Origin: G963664225 sp964538065
GTDB lineage: Bacteria > Verrucomicrobiota > Verrucomicrobiia > Limisphaerales > UBA1319
Length of the DNA stretch: 64,000 bases
Assembly: GCA_964538065.1 (NCBI GenBank)
Contig: CAZIDG010000001.1
Span: 62,001-126,000, forward strand
Direction: 5' to 3'
Program-made: the position numbers and the translations under genes
Notes under the pieces: model-generated
What the model was told of the DNA's origin: nothing
The model's input: only the letters and a program-made list of their open reading frames with translations
Databases searched by the model: none
In this document: piece by piece, positions 17,731 to 26,885 of the stretch
How the letters are laid out: every line of letters starts with the position of its first letter
How positions within the stretch are numbered: position 1 is the stretch's first letter

Positions 17731-18723
17731 TCAATGGTCTGCCGCATAAAAACGAGCCAAAACAGGGCGGTGATCTGAAGCGATTCCCCAATCTGGGGTG
17801 GAGACCACATATGTGCCCGAAAGATCCCATTCCTTGCGCATGGCTGGACTGAGGAGGATGTAATCGATCCGGCTGTAAGTTTCATCCTTGGCGTAATAGT
17901 AGGTCCAACAGATGTTCCTTGCGGTACTGTTTCGGGATGTTTCGGCTATGGTATCTCCGTTTCTTTCGGCGGGGCGTGTGTCTTCGAGGCGGCCTTTGCC
18001 ATGTCCAAGCAAGGCCTTGACCGGCGGTGCGTTTATGGTGTCGTTCAAGTCACCGGCTATCAAGATGTTGGAGTCCGGTTTGGCCGCAAGACGCTTGTCC
18101 ACAATATCCCTCAACACTCTGGCTTCCATTTCGCGCATGTCCTGATCATCCGCCTGGGGTACAGGACGCTTCGATTTTAAATGAGCGGTGATCAGTGTGA
18201 AGGAATAGAGATCGGAGACTTTGATATCGACTTCGGCGAAGCCTCGTTGCACTTCGAACCGGCGTCCATTCATCAGATAGGAAAGGCTGGCATGGGGTCG
18301 GCGTGCCACGATGGGAAATTTGCTGAGGATGGCCAGGTTCAGCAGTTTATCATGTCCCTCGATCCATTCCCACTCCGGGTAGTCCAGCCCATCGGATTTA
18401 AGGGTGGCACGCAATTCATCCAGGGCCTTTTGTCCGCCAACCTCCTGAAGAGCGAGGACATCCGGAGCCATGGATTTTATAATTTCGCAAATTTTGGCGC
18501 GTGCAGCGGCTGATTTGGCTGGGCGGTTACCCACCGACTCGAGCAGGTAATTTTCGAGGTTGTATGTTGCGACCGTAAAGGTGGCTTCCTGAGCTGGAAC
18601 AACACCGATGTAAAAAATGAAAAGCACCCAACCCACGACAATCCATTTCAGCGTAGATGGGCTACAGCAAGGAAGACGAAGGAACCCAGTGGCGGGGGAA
18701 TAATGGCACGTGAATTTAACCAT
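17731..18723 (-). CDS. Endonuclease/exonuclease/phosphatase (EEP) family exported protein
   Basis: A 330-residue protein whose ATG (18723) overlaps the stop of the preceding permease gene by 8 nt, which fixes the start and suggests coupling. A hydrophobic segment (LKWIVVGWVLFIFYIGVVPAQ) serves as signal peptide or anchor. The EEP metal-dependent fold is clear: ATYNLENYL (Asn), DVLALQEVGG (catalytic Glu), TLITAHLKSK, ILIAGDLNDT (Asp/Asn), SRIDYILLS and SDHRPVLARF (catalytic Asp-His). All key residues are present. Members cleave phosphodiesters in nucleic acids, inositol phosphates or lipids. Being exported and encoded within an ABC export operon, it may act on an envelope lipid or extracellular DNA. 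Confidence 0.8.
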   Translation of the reverse strand: MVKFTCHYSPATGFLRLPCCSPSTLKWIVVGWVLFIFYIGVVPAQEATFTVATYNLENYLLESVGNRPAKSAAARAKICEIIKSMAPDVLALQEVGGQKALDELRATLKSDGLDYPEWEWIEGHDKLLNLAILSKFPIVARRPHASLSYLMNGRRFEVQRGFAEVDIKVSDLYSFTLITAHLKSKRPVPQADDQDMREMEARVLRDIVDKRLAAKPDSNILIAGDLNDTINAPPVKALLGHGKGRLEDTRPAERNGDTIAETSRNSTARNICWTYYYAKDETYSRIDYILLSPAMRKEWDLSGTYVVSTPDWGIASDHRPVLARFYAADH

Positions 18724-20449
18724 TGGAGAAGGAATGCATTGTTGAGGGCTTCGGATGAGTGTGAACCAGGTGCATACTATGACGAAGAGTGGTCCAGAAA
18801 TACTGACGGTGGTAAGGATAGAGGCACCGCTGTGACAGGTTGTGCCAGCAAAAATAAAGCCCAAGAGCCGTGAGGCACAAACGGAAAAGGGCTGCATATC
18901 CGGAGGCAATAAGGACTTGCGAGTTCACGTCGCTCAAATTCATCGCAGATCCATCGGGCTGAAAACTACTTTGAAGGTAAGCCTGGAATCCATAACCCAT
19001 CAGGAAGGCTGCAAAAACAGTGGTGATCAGGTTGACCAACACATTCAAGAATACGGGCACCCCTTCCAAAGCCAAGGCCATGCCGATGCCAAAGAGACCG
19101 CAAAAGAGGATGAGAATATTTAACCAGCCCAGGGAAAATTGCATCAGGTGATCCATCTCATAAGGAAAGCCCCCCAGATCAATGTGAATCAGCGCAAAAT
19201 GGATGACGATGACAAGGAGTATGGCTGGAAGGATTTGCATCGTCATCGAAGCGATGCGTCCACCCACCAGGGTCCAAAGCTTCAAAGGAGTGACGAACAA
19301 CAACTCCATGACGCCGGTTTCCTGTTCAGCTTGAAAACTGGACGCTGCACTCCAACTCGCTACCGCTATCAGACCCCAAATCAATGCGACGATAAAGTCA
19401 TTTTGAGGGATGGAGGTCGCAATGACATGGTATGTTCCAAGAAGAATGACCACCGCCAGATAGCCCAGCATGCTCATCCGGCCGGAAGCGGAGCGACAAA
19501 AGAGCCAAAGCACAGGATTTCGTGCCAACAGCCATCGCAAACCTTGTTTATGCCAATGGATGCCAATCACAGGTGCGTTCAAGGCACGATCCCACCATAA
19601 GCTGAACGCAGAGCGTTGGCGTTCAGTGGGATTCAAGGTGCGCGCAGCCAGGCTCCATGTCAACAGAAGCCAAAGGAGACTCAACATCAAAAAGAAGCCA
19701 TATCCCATGAATAGAGACAGAGGCGATGTTGGCAGGCCGCGGGTCGACAAGGCCACCAGGGTGACTCCCTCGAAATTGGACAGGAAAATTGGGCCGCAGA
19801 CGAAGGAAAAACCCCACGGTACCGAAATGTCGCGACCAGGAGACAATGCTTCCATGGCAGGCACCAGAAAGCTTGTGAACCAGATATGGCTGGTCAGGCC
19901 AAGAAACACAACGAAGAACAGTAAGGCACAGACCATGGCTCGATTGCGATGAACACACAATGAAGAGGCCATGAGACTTGCTGCCAAGGCATGTACGAAA
20001 GCCACGACACCGCCCAGCACGACCAGAAAGATGCTTTTGGAATCCAATCCCCCCAACAGCAATGGCATGAGGAGACAGGGAAACAAGGCCACGGTGAAAT
20101 TCATGATGCGCATGATCCCCGCGAGGCTTTTCGCGAGCAATATTTCCGTGGATTTTAAAGGGGCGAGAAACAGGAGGGGCAGGGTTCCTTCCCTTTTTTC
20201 CCGGCTTATGCAATCTGCAAGGGTTAGGAGTGTCAACAAACTGGTCCCAAGGATCATGCAAAAACTGAGATGATTAAAGATGCCAATGCCCTGGGTCGCA
20301 ATGGTGGACTTCGAGAAGAACAGCACCCAGGCTACAATGCTTGTTCCCAAGCAGCAGCCTAGAATACGCATCCCATAGGTGGTTTGGTGGCGTGATGCCG
20401 CCCGCAATTCCCGAACCACCAAGGGTATAATATTACTGTGTAAATGCAT
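18716..20449 (-). CDS. ABC-2 type transporter permease
   Basis: A 577-residue membrane protein with about 12 membrane segments in two repeated halves. The diagnostic stretch SREKREGTLPLLFLAPLKSTEILLAKSL (about 90-117) and its counterpart QAEQETGVMELLFVTPLKLWTLVGGR in the second half are the conserved ABC-2 coupling motifs, so this is a fused duplicated permease. ATG 20449 is preferred. A TTG at 20485 would add 12 residues and lie nearer the GGAG that follows the ATPase stop. It lies directly downstream of the ATPase gene (54 nt) and overlaps the EEP gene, so the three form one unit. Substrate unknown. Confidence 0.85.
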   Translation of the reverse strand: MHLHSNIIPLVVRELRAASRHQTTYGMRILGCCLGTSIVAWVLFFSKSTIATQGIGIFNHLSFCMILGTSLLTLLTLADCISREKREGTLPLLFLAPLKSTEILLAKSLAGIMRIMNFTVALFPCLLMPLLLGGLDSKSIFLVVLGGVVAFVHALAASLMASSLCVHRNRAMVCALLFFVVFLGLTSHIWFTSFLVPAMEALSPGRDISVPWGFSFVCGPIFLSNFEGVTLVALSTRGLPTSPLSLFMGYGFFLMLSLLWLLLTWSLAARTLNPTERQRSAFSLWWDRALNAPVIGIHWHKQGLRWLLARNPVLWLFCRSASGRMSMLGYLAVVILLGTYHVIATSIPQNDFIVALIWGLIAVASWSAASSFQAEQETGVMELLFVTPLKLWTLVGGRIASMTMQILPAILLVIVIHFALIHIDLGGFPYEMDHLMQFSLGWLNILILFCGLFGIGMALALEGVPVFLNVLVNLITTVFAAFLMGYGFQAYLQSSFQPDGSAMNLSDVNSQVLIASGYAALFRLCLTALGLYFCWHNLSQRCLYPYHRQYFWTTLRHSMHLVHTHPKPSTMHSFSNG

Positions 20450-20503
20450 GCAATCCGACGATTTGGATACGTCCCCAACATGCAATCCAACAATGACTCC
20501 TGG

Positions 20504-21484
20504 TTATTGCGTCTCCCCACGGGTCACTCGCATAAAGACTTCCTCCAACCCCAATTCCTCCTCCTCCAATCCCAACAGCTTGATACCACCATGGACGAGG
20601 GTTTCAGCCAGGCACCCTGCATCAGTATCATGATCGCAGAGCATCACCCTCAGGCGGCCATCGACAGCGTTGACTTCAGCCACCTCCTGGCGAAGCTTAA
20701 GCAGATCAATGGCATGGGTTTCGTTGCCCGCGATCTTGATCCAGAAGATGCGTCCTGTGGCGAATTGATCACGCACCCCCTGAACAGGACCGGTGTAGAT
20801 CAATTTGCCCTTTTCGATAATCGCCACCCGGTTGCACAGGTTCTGTAATTCACTCAGGATGTGAGAGGAAATGATGATGGTTTTTCCCATCCGCTGCAGT
20901 TCCTCGAGGATGGCCATGACTTCAATGCGGGCGCGTGGATCCAGGCCACTGGCGGGTTCGTCCAGGAGGAGCAGGGCCGGGTCGTGAATGAGCACCCGAG
21001 CAAGCCCCAGCCGCTGTTGCATTCCCCGACTCAAGGCTCCAATCAGGGCGCCGCTCTTCTCACTCAATCCCACCAGTTCAAGCACATCCTTGATGGTTTT
21101 TTCGCGTTTGCCCGAAGGAATGCGATAGCACGCTCCAAAAAAGTCCAGGTACTCCGTGACTTCCATATCTTTATAGACGCCAAAGAAATCAGGCATGTAC
21201 CCGATGATGCGCCGAACATTGTCCGAATCCTTGACGACATCATGGCCCATGATCTCGGCGCTGCCGCCACTGGGGGCAAGGAACGTCGCAAGGATTTTGA
21301 GCGTGGTGGTTTTTCCTGCGCCGTTGGACCCTATGAAACCAAACAGATCACCCTGGTTGACCGTGAGGTTCAAATTGTACAGTGCGACGAGGTCGCCGTA
21401 CAGACGAGTAAGTCCATTGGTCATGACCGCCGGCTTGGGCGTAACGGTGGAATCAGTCATAGGCGTGGGATTGGATGCGATCAT
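20504..21484 (-). CDS. ABC transporter ATP-binding protein
   Basis: A 326-residue nucleotide-binding subunit for export. It has Walker A GSNGAGKTTT, Q/D-loop region YMPDFFGVYKDMEVTEYL, signature LSRGMQQRLG, Walker B LLLLDEPASGLDPRAR and H-loop IISSHILSE. The C-terminal 80 residues form an accessory domain ending EEEELGLEEVFMRVT, as in CcmA/NatA-like exporters. The start at ATG 21484 lies 5 nt after the stop of the upstream membrane-protein gene; ATG 21460 is an alternative. It energises the permease encoded immediately downstream, and possibly also the separate permease at 15614-17344. Confidence 0.92.
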   Translation of the reverse strand: MIASNPTPMTDSTVTPKPAVMTNGLTRLYGDLVALYNLNLTVNQGDLFGFIGSNGAGKTTTLKILATFLAPSGGSAEIMGHDVVKDSDNVRRIIGYMPDFFGVYKDMEVTEYLDFFGACYRIPSGKREKTIKDVLELVGLSEKSGALIGALSRGMQQRLGLARVLIHDPALLLLDEPASGLDPRARIEVMAILEELQRMGKTIIISSHILSELQNLCNRVAIIEKGKLIYTGPVQGVRDQFATGRIFWIKIAGNETHAIDLLKLRQEVAEVNAVDGRLRVMLCDHDTDAGCLAETLVHGGIKLLGLEEEELGLEEVFMRVTRGETQ

Positions 21485-21489
21485 GGAGT

Positions 21490-23691
21490 TTAGGGATTTC
21501 GAAACGGAATCGCCAGACGATAGAGGGAATGCTGCTGGCTGCGTTTGGGGATGAACTGGCGCACCGGCTGGATGGGGGCATGACCTTCGTCCCATGCGCA
21601 GAGCACTGCATAACCCTTCTCCACACACTGGGCGACATCCATGCTGCGCGGACCAGAGAATGACCTGTCGCCGTAATAGGTCGATGAAGTGTTCTGGCCT
21701 TGCATCAGCTTGATAAAGCCCCCTGCAGTGGCTGCCTCTGCCATATCCATGCTGATGGCATGGTCACCTTGTCCAAAGGCCTGGCGCCGCTGGAAGATAA
21801 TCTGTGAAAAGGACTGGCTGGCCTGCTGGACGAAATCCACGAGGTATTCACCTTTTTCCTGACCAAGGTTGATTTGCCGAACCTGTCCGGATTTGAGTTC
21901 TCCCAAGGTATAAATGCGGTCGCGGACGATCAGGCGCGCATGGGTCAAGGAACGATCCAGGTGGTTGCGAATGAGCAACTCCTCGCCTTTGTCATTGTGG
22001 GAAACAGTCATTTCCAATGGCATTGGAGCGCTCTGCCACCAGTCATATACAAACAATTGGCTCGTCCAGACAGGTGCAAACAAATTTGCCGAGAACCCCG
22101 TGTCGTTTTGTTGCACCTCCGCCTTGCATGATTCCTGCCCGCCTCCCCATGTTCCCTGAGATTCACCCCTTAGAGAGGAGTAGCCCAGACGCCCCTCGAC
22201 CTTGTAGTGAGCATTGATGGGGGAGTAGATCGTCGCATAGGTGTTGCCGCGCAGTTGAGCCCGATCGCCACGCGGGTGGACATCCACAACGTGCAATTCA
22301 TTCCACTCTATATCCCCCGATCGGAGTCGATAGCCAATAAAATATATCAAGAGGGAAAACAATATCACATAGATGGGGAAAGTGATCCAGGTGAGCATCG
22401 TACGGTTCAATTTCTTAAGGTAGTACTGGTCCACGGGGCCAATGACTGCCAGGTAGGTGATGAGCAACATCAAAAGCCAGAAAGCTGGAAGCTTGCGGAT
22501 CTGACGGCTTTCCAGCAGCGAGGCAAATACACCATCCAATCCCTGTCCACTTGAGATGTAATGATCCTTTTGCCTATAGATAGCGGGTGAGACATTGGCC
22601 AGATACACCCAGAACCAGGGGCGCAATTTCCAACTCCGAAATGGCTCCCGTTCCGGATTAAAGGTTAAACAGGTAATGCGTCCGCGGCCAGAGGGAGATT
22701 GCTGTATCAGTGGCACACCATGGGATTGTGCCACTGTCACACTTTGTCGTGTGGGGCCTGTACAGACAGCAAGAGAGGTCTGGGCAAAATCATTGTCGAT
22801 GACCTCGTTAAAGTCGGGCAATGTCCCGGAGTCATTTTGAGCGGAGGCACCGGCAAGGCCTTTTATGGCTTGTTTGGGTTTCTGTGATGATGGAGTCCCT
22901 GGCGCATTTGTTATGGATTGAAGACATGCATGGAGACTATTTCCAACCTGCACGACATCAGTCGATTGAGGATCGATGGGAAGGATGGCCTTAAGCCATG
23001 GCAGCCCATTGAGATCACCCGGTTGTTCGATGGCAACGACAAGGTGCCCTCCCTGATGCAGCCAGGCCAACAAGGCGTTGACTTGAGGGGCGGTGAGTTC
23101 AAGGGCTTTCTCCGTATTCAGGTAAAGACAATCCATGGCTTCCAACGTAATGGGATTGTCCGGAAAGAGCTCTGGACGGAGATGGGAGATGGCAGGTTTG
23201 AAATCATCCTGACTATTTCCGACTCCAGGCAAAACAGGAAGCCCGGAGAAATTGCGGGGGAGGGCGCCCAGAAGAGTCGATTGCTCAAGGACCTCGTGCC
23301 GGGCCTTCAAGTTGGGTAATTCAGCACGTTTTTTGCCTTTTTCATCGAACAAGGTGGCATCCCACGCATTATAGCGTCCGCTCGCGAACACCGGAATGAC
23401 AATCCGTTTGCGAGTGTTGGTGGGGAGTTCAACTGAAACCCGTCGGATCTGACCACCAGACAACTGGGCGTTGGAAATCTGGACTACGGCGTTAAAGGTG
23501 GGACCATCGTTCGATACTTCGATCACCACGGGGAACCAGTTCATGACGCGAACCGAACCATCCAAACCAAGAAAGGCGTCAAATTGAATCGCCCTGGCGA
23601 GAATGCAACTCCAGAAGAACAGCACCAAAATGGTCGCTGATAGGGGCCTCAGCCGTTGATAATTTATTGCAATGCAGGTATTTGCTTTCAT
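21490..23691 (-). CDS. Large membrane-anchored protein of ABC export operon
   Basis: A 733-residue protein with an N-terminal signal segment (SATILVLFFWSCILARA) and two adjacent membrane segments near residues 400-455 (LPAFWLLMLLITYLAVIGPVD and WITFPIYVILFSLLIYFIGYR). Between them and the N-terminus lies a beta-rich extracytoplasmic region with a DUF4350/glutamine-amidotransferase-like segment (VNALLAWLHQGGHLVVAIE). The C-terminal 280 residues are another soluble domain. It is the first gene of a tight operon, 5 nt before the ATPase. Proteins of this architecture commonly accompany ABC-2 exporters in Verrucomicrobiota and Planctomycetota, but their role is not established. Confidence 0.7.
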   Translation of the reverse strand: MKANTCIAINYQRLRPLSATILVLFFWSCILARAIQFDAFLGLDGSVRVMNWFPVVIEVSNDGPTFNAVVQISNAQLSGGQIRRVSVELPTNTRKRIVIPVFASGRYNAWDATLFDEKGKKRAELPNLKARHEVLEQSTLLGALPRNFSGLPVLPGVGNSQDDFKPAISHLRPELFPDNPITLEAMDCLYLNTEKALELTAPQVNALLAWLHQGGHLVVAIEQPGDLNGLPWLKAILPIDPQSTDVVQVGNSLHACLQSITNAPGTPSSQKPKQAIKGLAGASAQNDSGTLPDFNEVIDNDFAQTSLAVCTGPTRQSVTVAQSHGVPLIQQSPSGRGRITCLTFNPEREPFRSWKLRPWFWVYLANVSPAIYRQKDHYISSGQGLDGVFASLLESRQIRKLPAFWLLMLLITYLAVIGPVDQYYLKKLNRTMLTWITFPIYVILFSLLIYFIGYRLRSGDIEWNELHVVDVHPRGDRAQLRGNTYATIYSPINAHYKVEGRLGYSSLRGESQGTWGGGQESCKAEVQQNDTGFSANLFAPVWTSQLFVYDWWQSAPMPLEMTVSHNDKGEELLIRNHLDRSLTHARLIVRDRIYTLGELKSGQVRQINLGQEKGEYLVDFVQQASQSFSQIIFQRRQAFGQGDHAISMDMAEAATAGGFIKLMQGQNTSSTYYGDRSFSGPRSMDVAQCVEKGYAVLCAWDEGHAPIQPVRQFIPKRSQQHSLYRLAIPFRNP

Positions 23692-23752
23692 GTGACCACA
23701 AACCGCCCGCGATTCGTCTTGCGCAATTTCCGGCCACGAGCATTATCAGCAA

Positions 23753-23780
23753 ATTCTATGCCTGAAAAGCGGAAAAACAA
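23753..23780 (-). promoter_or_regulatory. Candidate promoter of the ABC export operon
   Basis: On the minus strand TTGTTT (23780-23775), a 16-nt spacer and TAGAAT (23758-23753) precede ATG 23691 by about 60 nt. The -10 matches 5 of 6 consensus bases and the -35 is weak. It is the best pair in the divergent region shared with the acyltransferase promoter. Confidence 0.3.
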
Positions 23781-23883
23781 GTTGGTCCCGATCAAATAGG
23801 GGCTGGAGCCCGGCCCAGCACGCAGGGGCGTTGGTGGAAAAAACTTGCCATGCTTGCCTGAGCGCCGTGATGATGCCCGAGTT

Positions 23884-23912
23884 TTAACCAAATAACCCGG
23901 TTTGAATATAAC
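23884..23912 (+). promoter_or_regulatory. Candidate promoter of acyltransferase pair
   Basis: TTAACC (23884-23889), 17 nt, TATAAC (23907-23912). The predicted start of transcription is near 23919. This places the in-frame TTG at 23902 inside the promoter and supports ATG 23941 as the real start of the next gene. Confidence 0.5.
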
Positions 23913-23940
23913 AACGAATTCATCAGCAGAAAGCCCTTCC

Positions 23941-24708
23941 ATGGGGATACCCAAGAAGGTGGGGGACCGGATATTGACGCGCGGCGATGCCAGGCAAGGG
24001 TACGCTGGGCACCTGGCGCGCAATCTGGAAGAGGTGAAGGCTGCGCAACGATTGCGCTTCGAGGTGTTCAATCTCGAGATGCAGGAAGGACTGCCGCAGT
24101 CGTTTTCGTTGGGGCTCGATGTCGATCCCTTTGATGCGGTTTGTGATCATCTGGTGGTGGAGGAGCTGCAAACGGGGCGCATTGTGGGCACGTATCGATT
24201 CCAGACGGGGCTTAAAGCGTTGGAAAATCGTGGCTATTACAGTGCCCAGGAGTTTGATTTAAGTCCCTTTGATAAAGTGCGGAGTGAGGTGATCGAATTG
24301 GGACGTGCCTGTGTGCATGCCCAACACCGCAACCTGGCTGTGCTGGGATTTCTATGGCGAGGCATTGCGGATTATGCCCGTCAGAAGGGGGGGCGTTACT
24401 TGATTGGGTGCAGTTCCTTGTCCTCCCAGGATCCCACAGTGGGGGCAAGTGCATATGAGGAAATGAAAGACCGCCATCTGGTCGAACCAGCATTCCGCGT
24501 GCAGCCTTTACCCCAAACGGCTTGCCCCATGGACCAAAAAAGTGCCAATCCGCCCAAAATACCCAAGTTGCTCGGGGCTTATCTATCGATTGGCGCCAAG
24601 ATTTGTGGTCCGCCGGCGATTGACCGGGAGTTTAAGACGATCGATTTTCTTACCTTGATTGATCTGGCATCGCTGCCGCCCCAGACCATCAAACGGTACC
24701 TCAGTTGA
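23941..24708 (+). CDS. GNAT-family N-acyltransferase, OlsB-like
   Basis: A 255-residue cytoplasmic acyltransferase of the hemolysin/OlsB type. In ornithine-lipid synthesis OlsB attaches a 3-hydroxy fatty acid from ACP to the amino group of ornithine. Family blocks are visible: AAQRLRFEVFNLEM near residue 36, DVDPFDAVCDHLVVEE (about 61-76), GRIVGTYRFQT, the GNAT core VIELGRACVHAQHRN, and YLIGCSSLSSQDP. The start ATG 23941 is supported by the promoter position. The PlsC-like gene follows 49 nt downstream, the usual olsB-olsA arrangement. An alternative is a generic lyso-lipid synthesis role with another amino acid. Confidence 0.8.
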   Translation: MGIPKKVGDRILTRGDARQGYAGHLARNLEEVKAAQRLRFEVFNLEMQEGLPQSFSLGLDVDPFDAVCDHLVVEELQTGRIVGTYRFQTGLKALENRGYYSAQEFDLSPFDKVRSEVIELGRACVHAQHRNLAVLGFLWRGIADYARQKGGRYLIGCSSLSSQDPTVGASAYEEMKDRHLVEPAFRVQPLPQTACPMDQKSANPPKIPKLLGAYLSIGAKICGPPAIDREFKTIDFLTLIDLASLPPQTIKRYLS

Positions 24709-24757
24709 GGCCGAATACACCGGACGGCCCTCGAGGGTGGCAGGGCAAGCAATCATC

Positions 24758-25513
24758 ATGAAACGGCATCCCATACGCGTTCTGTATCGTCTGGTGGTTT
24801 TTCTGGGGATCGCAGTGTTCTCGATTTTGGATGCGATGGTGTTCATTCAGTTGGCTGGACACGGTGGCGATTACCGGCGGCGTGCCTTGTGGTTGCAGAA
24901 GTGGAGCCGCCGCACCTTGCGCTCCTTTGGATGGTGCAGCACTTACAGCGGAGAACCTCCCAAGACGGGAATCCTTGTCAGCAACCATTTGAGCTATTTG
25001 GATATCCTCGTGTTGGCAGCCCGGCATCCCACCATCTTTGTGGCCAAGCGCGAAGTGAGAAGTTGGCCGTTGATTGGCTGGTGTGCTCAATGTGCGGGCA
25101 CCCTGTTCATCAACCGCGAGAAAAAATCGGATGTAAAACGCCTGGAGACGGAATTGGTTCCCGTGATCGAGAGCGGGGTGTGTTTATGCCTTTTCCTTGA
25201 AGGCACCAGCACCGGTGGCCAGGAGGTGCTGCCCTTTCGATCCGGCTTGCTGGCTCCTGCTGAGGCCATGCATTGGCCCGTGACGCCTGTCTGGATTGGA
25301 TACCGGTTGGAGGAGGGTTCCGTATCGGATGAAGTCTGCTATTGGAGGGACATGGTGTTTTTTCCTCATTTCTTGAACCTGCTCTCGAAGGTACACTTGC
25401 GACCTGCTGTTGTGTTTGGCGATTCCTTGCCGCCCGGATTGGACCGCAAGACCATGGCCACGCAATTGCATGAGCAAATCAGCCAGCACAACCGGGATTT
25501 TCACGCCGATTGA
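24758..25513 (+). CDS. 1-acylglycerol-3-phosphate acyltransferase family protein, OlsA/PlsC-like
   Basis: A 251-residue membrane-bound acyltransferase. A hydrophobic N-terminal helix (VLYRLVVFLGIAVFSILDAMV) is followed by the catalytic NHLSYLD (HX4D, about residue 75-81), the block FVAKREVRSWPLIGW, the substrate motif FLEGTSTGG (E-G-T-S) and a V-P-V-like segment (WPVTPVWIGY). Either second acylation of lyso-ornithine lipid (OlsA) or lysophosphatidate acylation (PlsC) fits; adjacency to the OlsB-like gene favours the former. ATG 24758 has AGGG upstream; the longer in-frame start would overlap the previous gene without a signal for it. Confidence 0.82.
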   Translation: MKRHPIRVLYRLVVFLGIAVFSILDAMVFIQLAGHGGDYRRRALWLQKWSRRTLRSFGWCSTYSGEPPKTGILVSNHLSYLDILVLAARHPTIFVAKREVRSWPLIGWCAQCAGTLFINREKKSDVKRLETELVPVIESGVCLCLFLEGTSTGGQEVLPFRSGLLAPAEAMHWPVTPVWIGYRLEEGSVSDEVCYWRDMVFFPHFLNLLSKVHLRPAVVFGDSLPPGLDRKTMATQLHEQISQHNRDFHAD

Positions 25514-25649
25514 TTGATCCGGCCCCCTGACGTTTCAGACACTGCCCGCCAAGCCAGATCCTGGCCGTCTCCGACATCTTAAAATTTTGCAGATGGCAAT
25601 AATTTTGCTTTCCCGTTGCTGCAAAATGGCTTTTGATCGCAAGGTCGGC

Positions 25650-26870
25650 ATGAAAAGGCCTTTTTACTCTTTGTGGGTCATGGTGAGCGTTGTTGCTCTT
25701 GTTTGGACATCTTGTGGTCGGACAGAGCGAACGACGGCATCCTCCAAGGGGTCTTCTGTTGAACCCAAACGGGTGCGCGTGGCGCAAGTCACCGCCCGCC
25801 CCATGGAACGAATCATCACCCTCACCGGAACACTTACCGCGCGTGAACAGACAACAATCAGCAGCAAGGTGTCAGGCCGCTTGCAGCAGGTGGTCGTGGA
25901 TATGGGAACCCAGGTTCGGCAAGGGGATCTCCTGGCGCAGATCGAACCTCGCGATTACGAATTAAAAGTACAGCAGGCGGCGGCCGCGGTATCGCAAGCC
26001 CGGGCTGATTTGGGATTGCCTCTGGAAGGGGATAACGATCACGTGGAGATCGATGCGGTCAACGCCGTCAAGCAGGCGGCCGCCGTGCTGGATGAAGCAG
26101 CTCAAAATCGTGATCGTGTCCTAAGCCTCGTCAAGGCGGGCATTGCCACCCAATCCGAATCCGAAACGGTCGAATCCGCCTACAAAGTTGCCGCGGCGCG
26201 CTTGGAGACAGCTCGCGAGGAAACCCGAACCCGCATGGCGGCCCTGGTTCAGCGACGGGCGGAGTATGAGATTGCAGCCAAGCAGCTTTCAGATTCGGCC
26301 ATCCGGGCACCTTTTGATGGGACCATTCAGGAACGGTTGGCGAATACCGGCCAGTATGCAGCTGTGGGCACTGCCATTGCAACCCTTGTAAAAGCCGAGC
26401 CTCTGCGCCTGCGCCTGGATGTGCCTGAACGCGAGTCGTCGCTTGTGAGTACGGGCCAACTGGTCCGGCTGTCTGTGGAGGGCTGCACCAATAATTTTCA
26501 AGGATGGCTTGCCCGTTTGAGCCCGGCGTTGGACGACGCGACGCGGACCTTGCGAGTCGAGGCCGACGTGCCTGGGCAGGGACTGTTGCGTCCTGGCTTG
26601 TTTGCTCGAGCCCGGATTGTGGTTTCTGCGCAGGAACCGGTTATGTGTGTGCCACTTAATGGGCTCGTCACCTTTGCCGGCATTGAGAAAGTGGTTCTGG
26701 TGCGGGATGGCAAGGCCCTGGAAACCCCTGTCACCACCGGACGCCGGGAAGATGCGTGGTGCGAAATATTGGAGGGTGTGTCGTCTCAGGACCAGGTCGT
26801 GCTGGATGCGATGGGCTTGCATACGGGGCAGCCTGTGGTTGTGGAGTCCGTGTCCGACACAAAGAAATAA
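25650..26870 (+). CDS. RND efflux periplasmic adaptor (membrane fusion protein)
   Basis: A 406-residue adaptor. The N-terminus (MKRPFYSLWVMVSVVALVWTSC) looks like a lipoprotein signal with the Cys at 22, although the lipobox is imperfect. Barrel-sandwich/lipoyl halves are at ITLTGTLTAREQTTISSKVSGRL and SAIRAPFDGTIQERLANTGQYA, with a long alpha-hairpin between them (about 95-215). A beta-barrel (LRLRLDVPERESSLVSTGQ) and a membrane-proximal domain follow. AAGG precedes ATG 25650; ATG 25626 is an alternative. The pump starts 15 nt after the stop. No outer-membrane channel gene is in this operon. Confidence 0.92.
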   Translation: MKRPFYSLWVMVSVVALVWTSCGRTERTTASSKGSSVEPKRVRVAQVTARPMERIITLTGTLTAREQTTISSKVSGRLQQVVVDMGTQVRQGDLLAQIEPRDYELKVQQAAAAVSQARADLGLPLEGDNDHVEIDAVNAVKQAAAVLDEAAQNRDRVLSLVKAGIATQSESETVESAYKVAAARLETAREETRTRMAALVQRRAEYEIAAKQLSDSAIRAPFDGTIQERLANTGQYAAVGTAIATLVKAEPLRLRLDVPERESSLVSTGQLVRLSVEGCTNNFQGWLARLSPALDDATRTLRVEADVPGQGLLRPGLFARARIVVSAQEPVMCVPLNGLVTFAGIEKVVLVRDGKALETPVTTGRREDAWCEILEGVSSQDQVVLDAMGLHTGQPVVVESVSDTKK

Positions 26871-26885
26871 GCTTCGTTCCTTCTC

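Noticed and set aside
18724..18909. N-terminal extension of the EEP-family protein by 62 codons
   Set aside because: It would lie inside the permease gene and precede the obvious signal segment; ATG 18723 gives a normal 8-nt overlap.
23902..23940. TTG start for the OlsB-like gene
   Set aside because: It falls within the predicted -10 region of the promoter; ATG 23941 is downstream of the expected transcript start.
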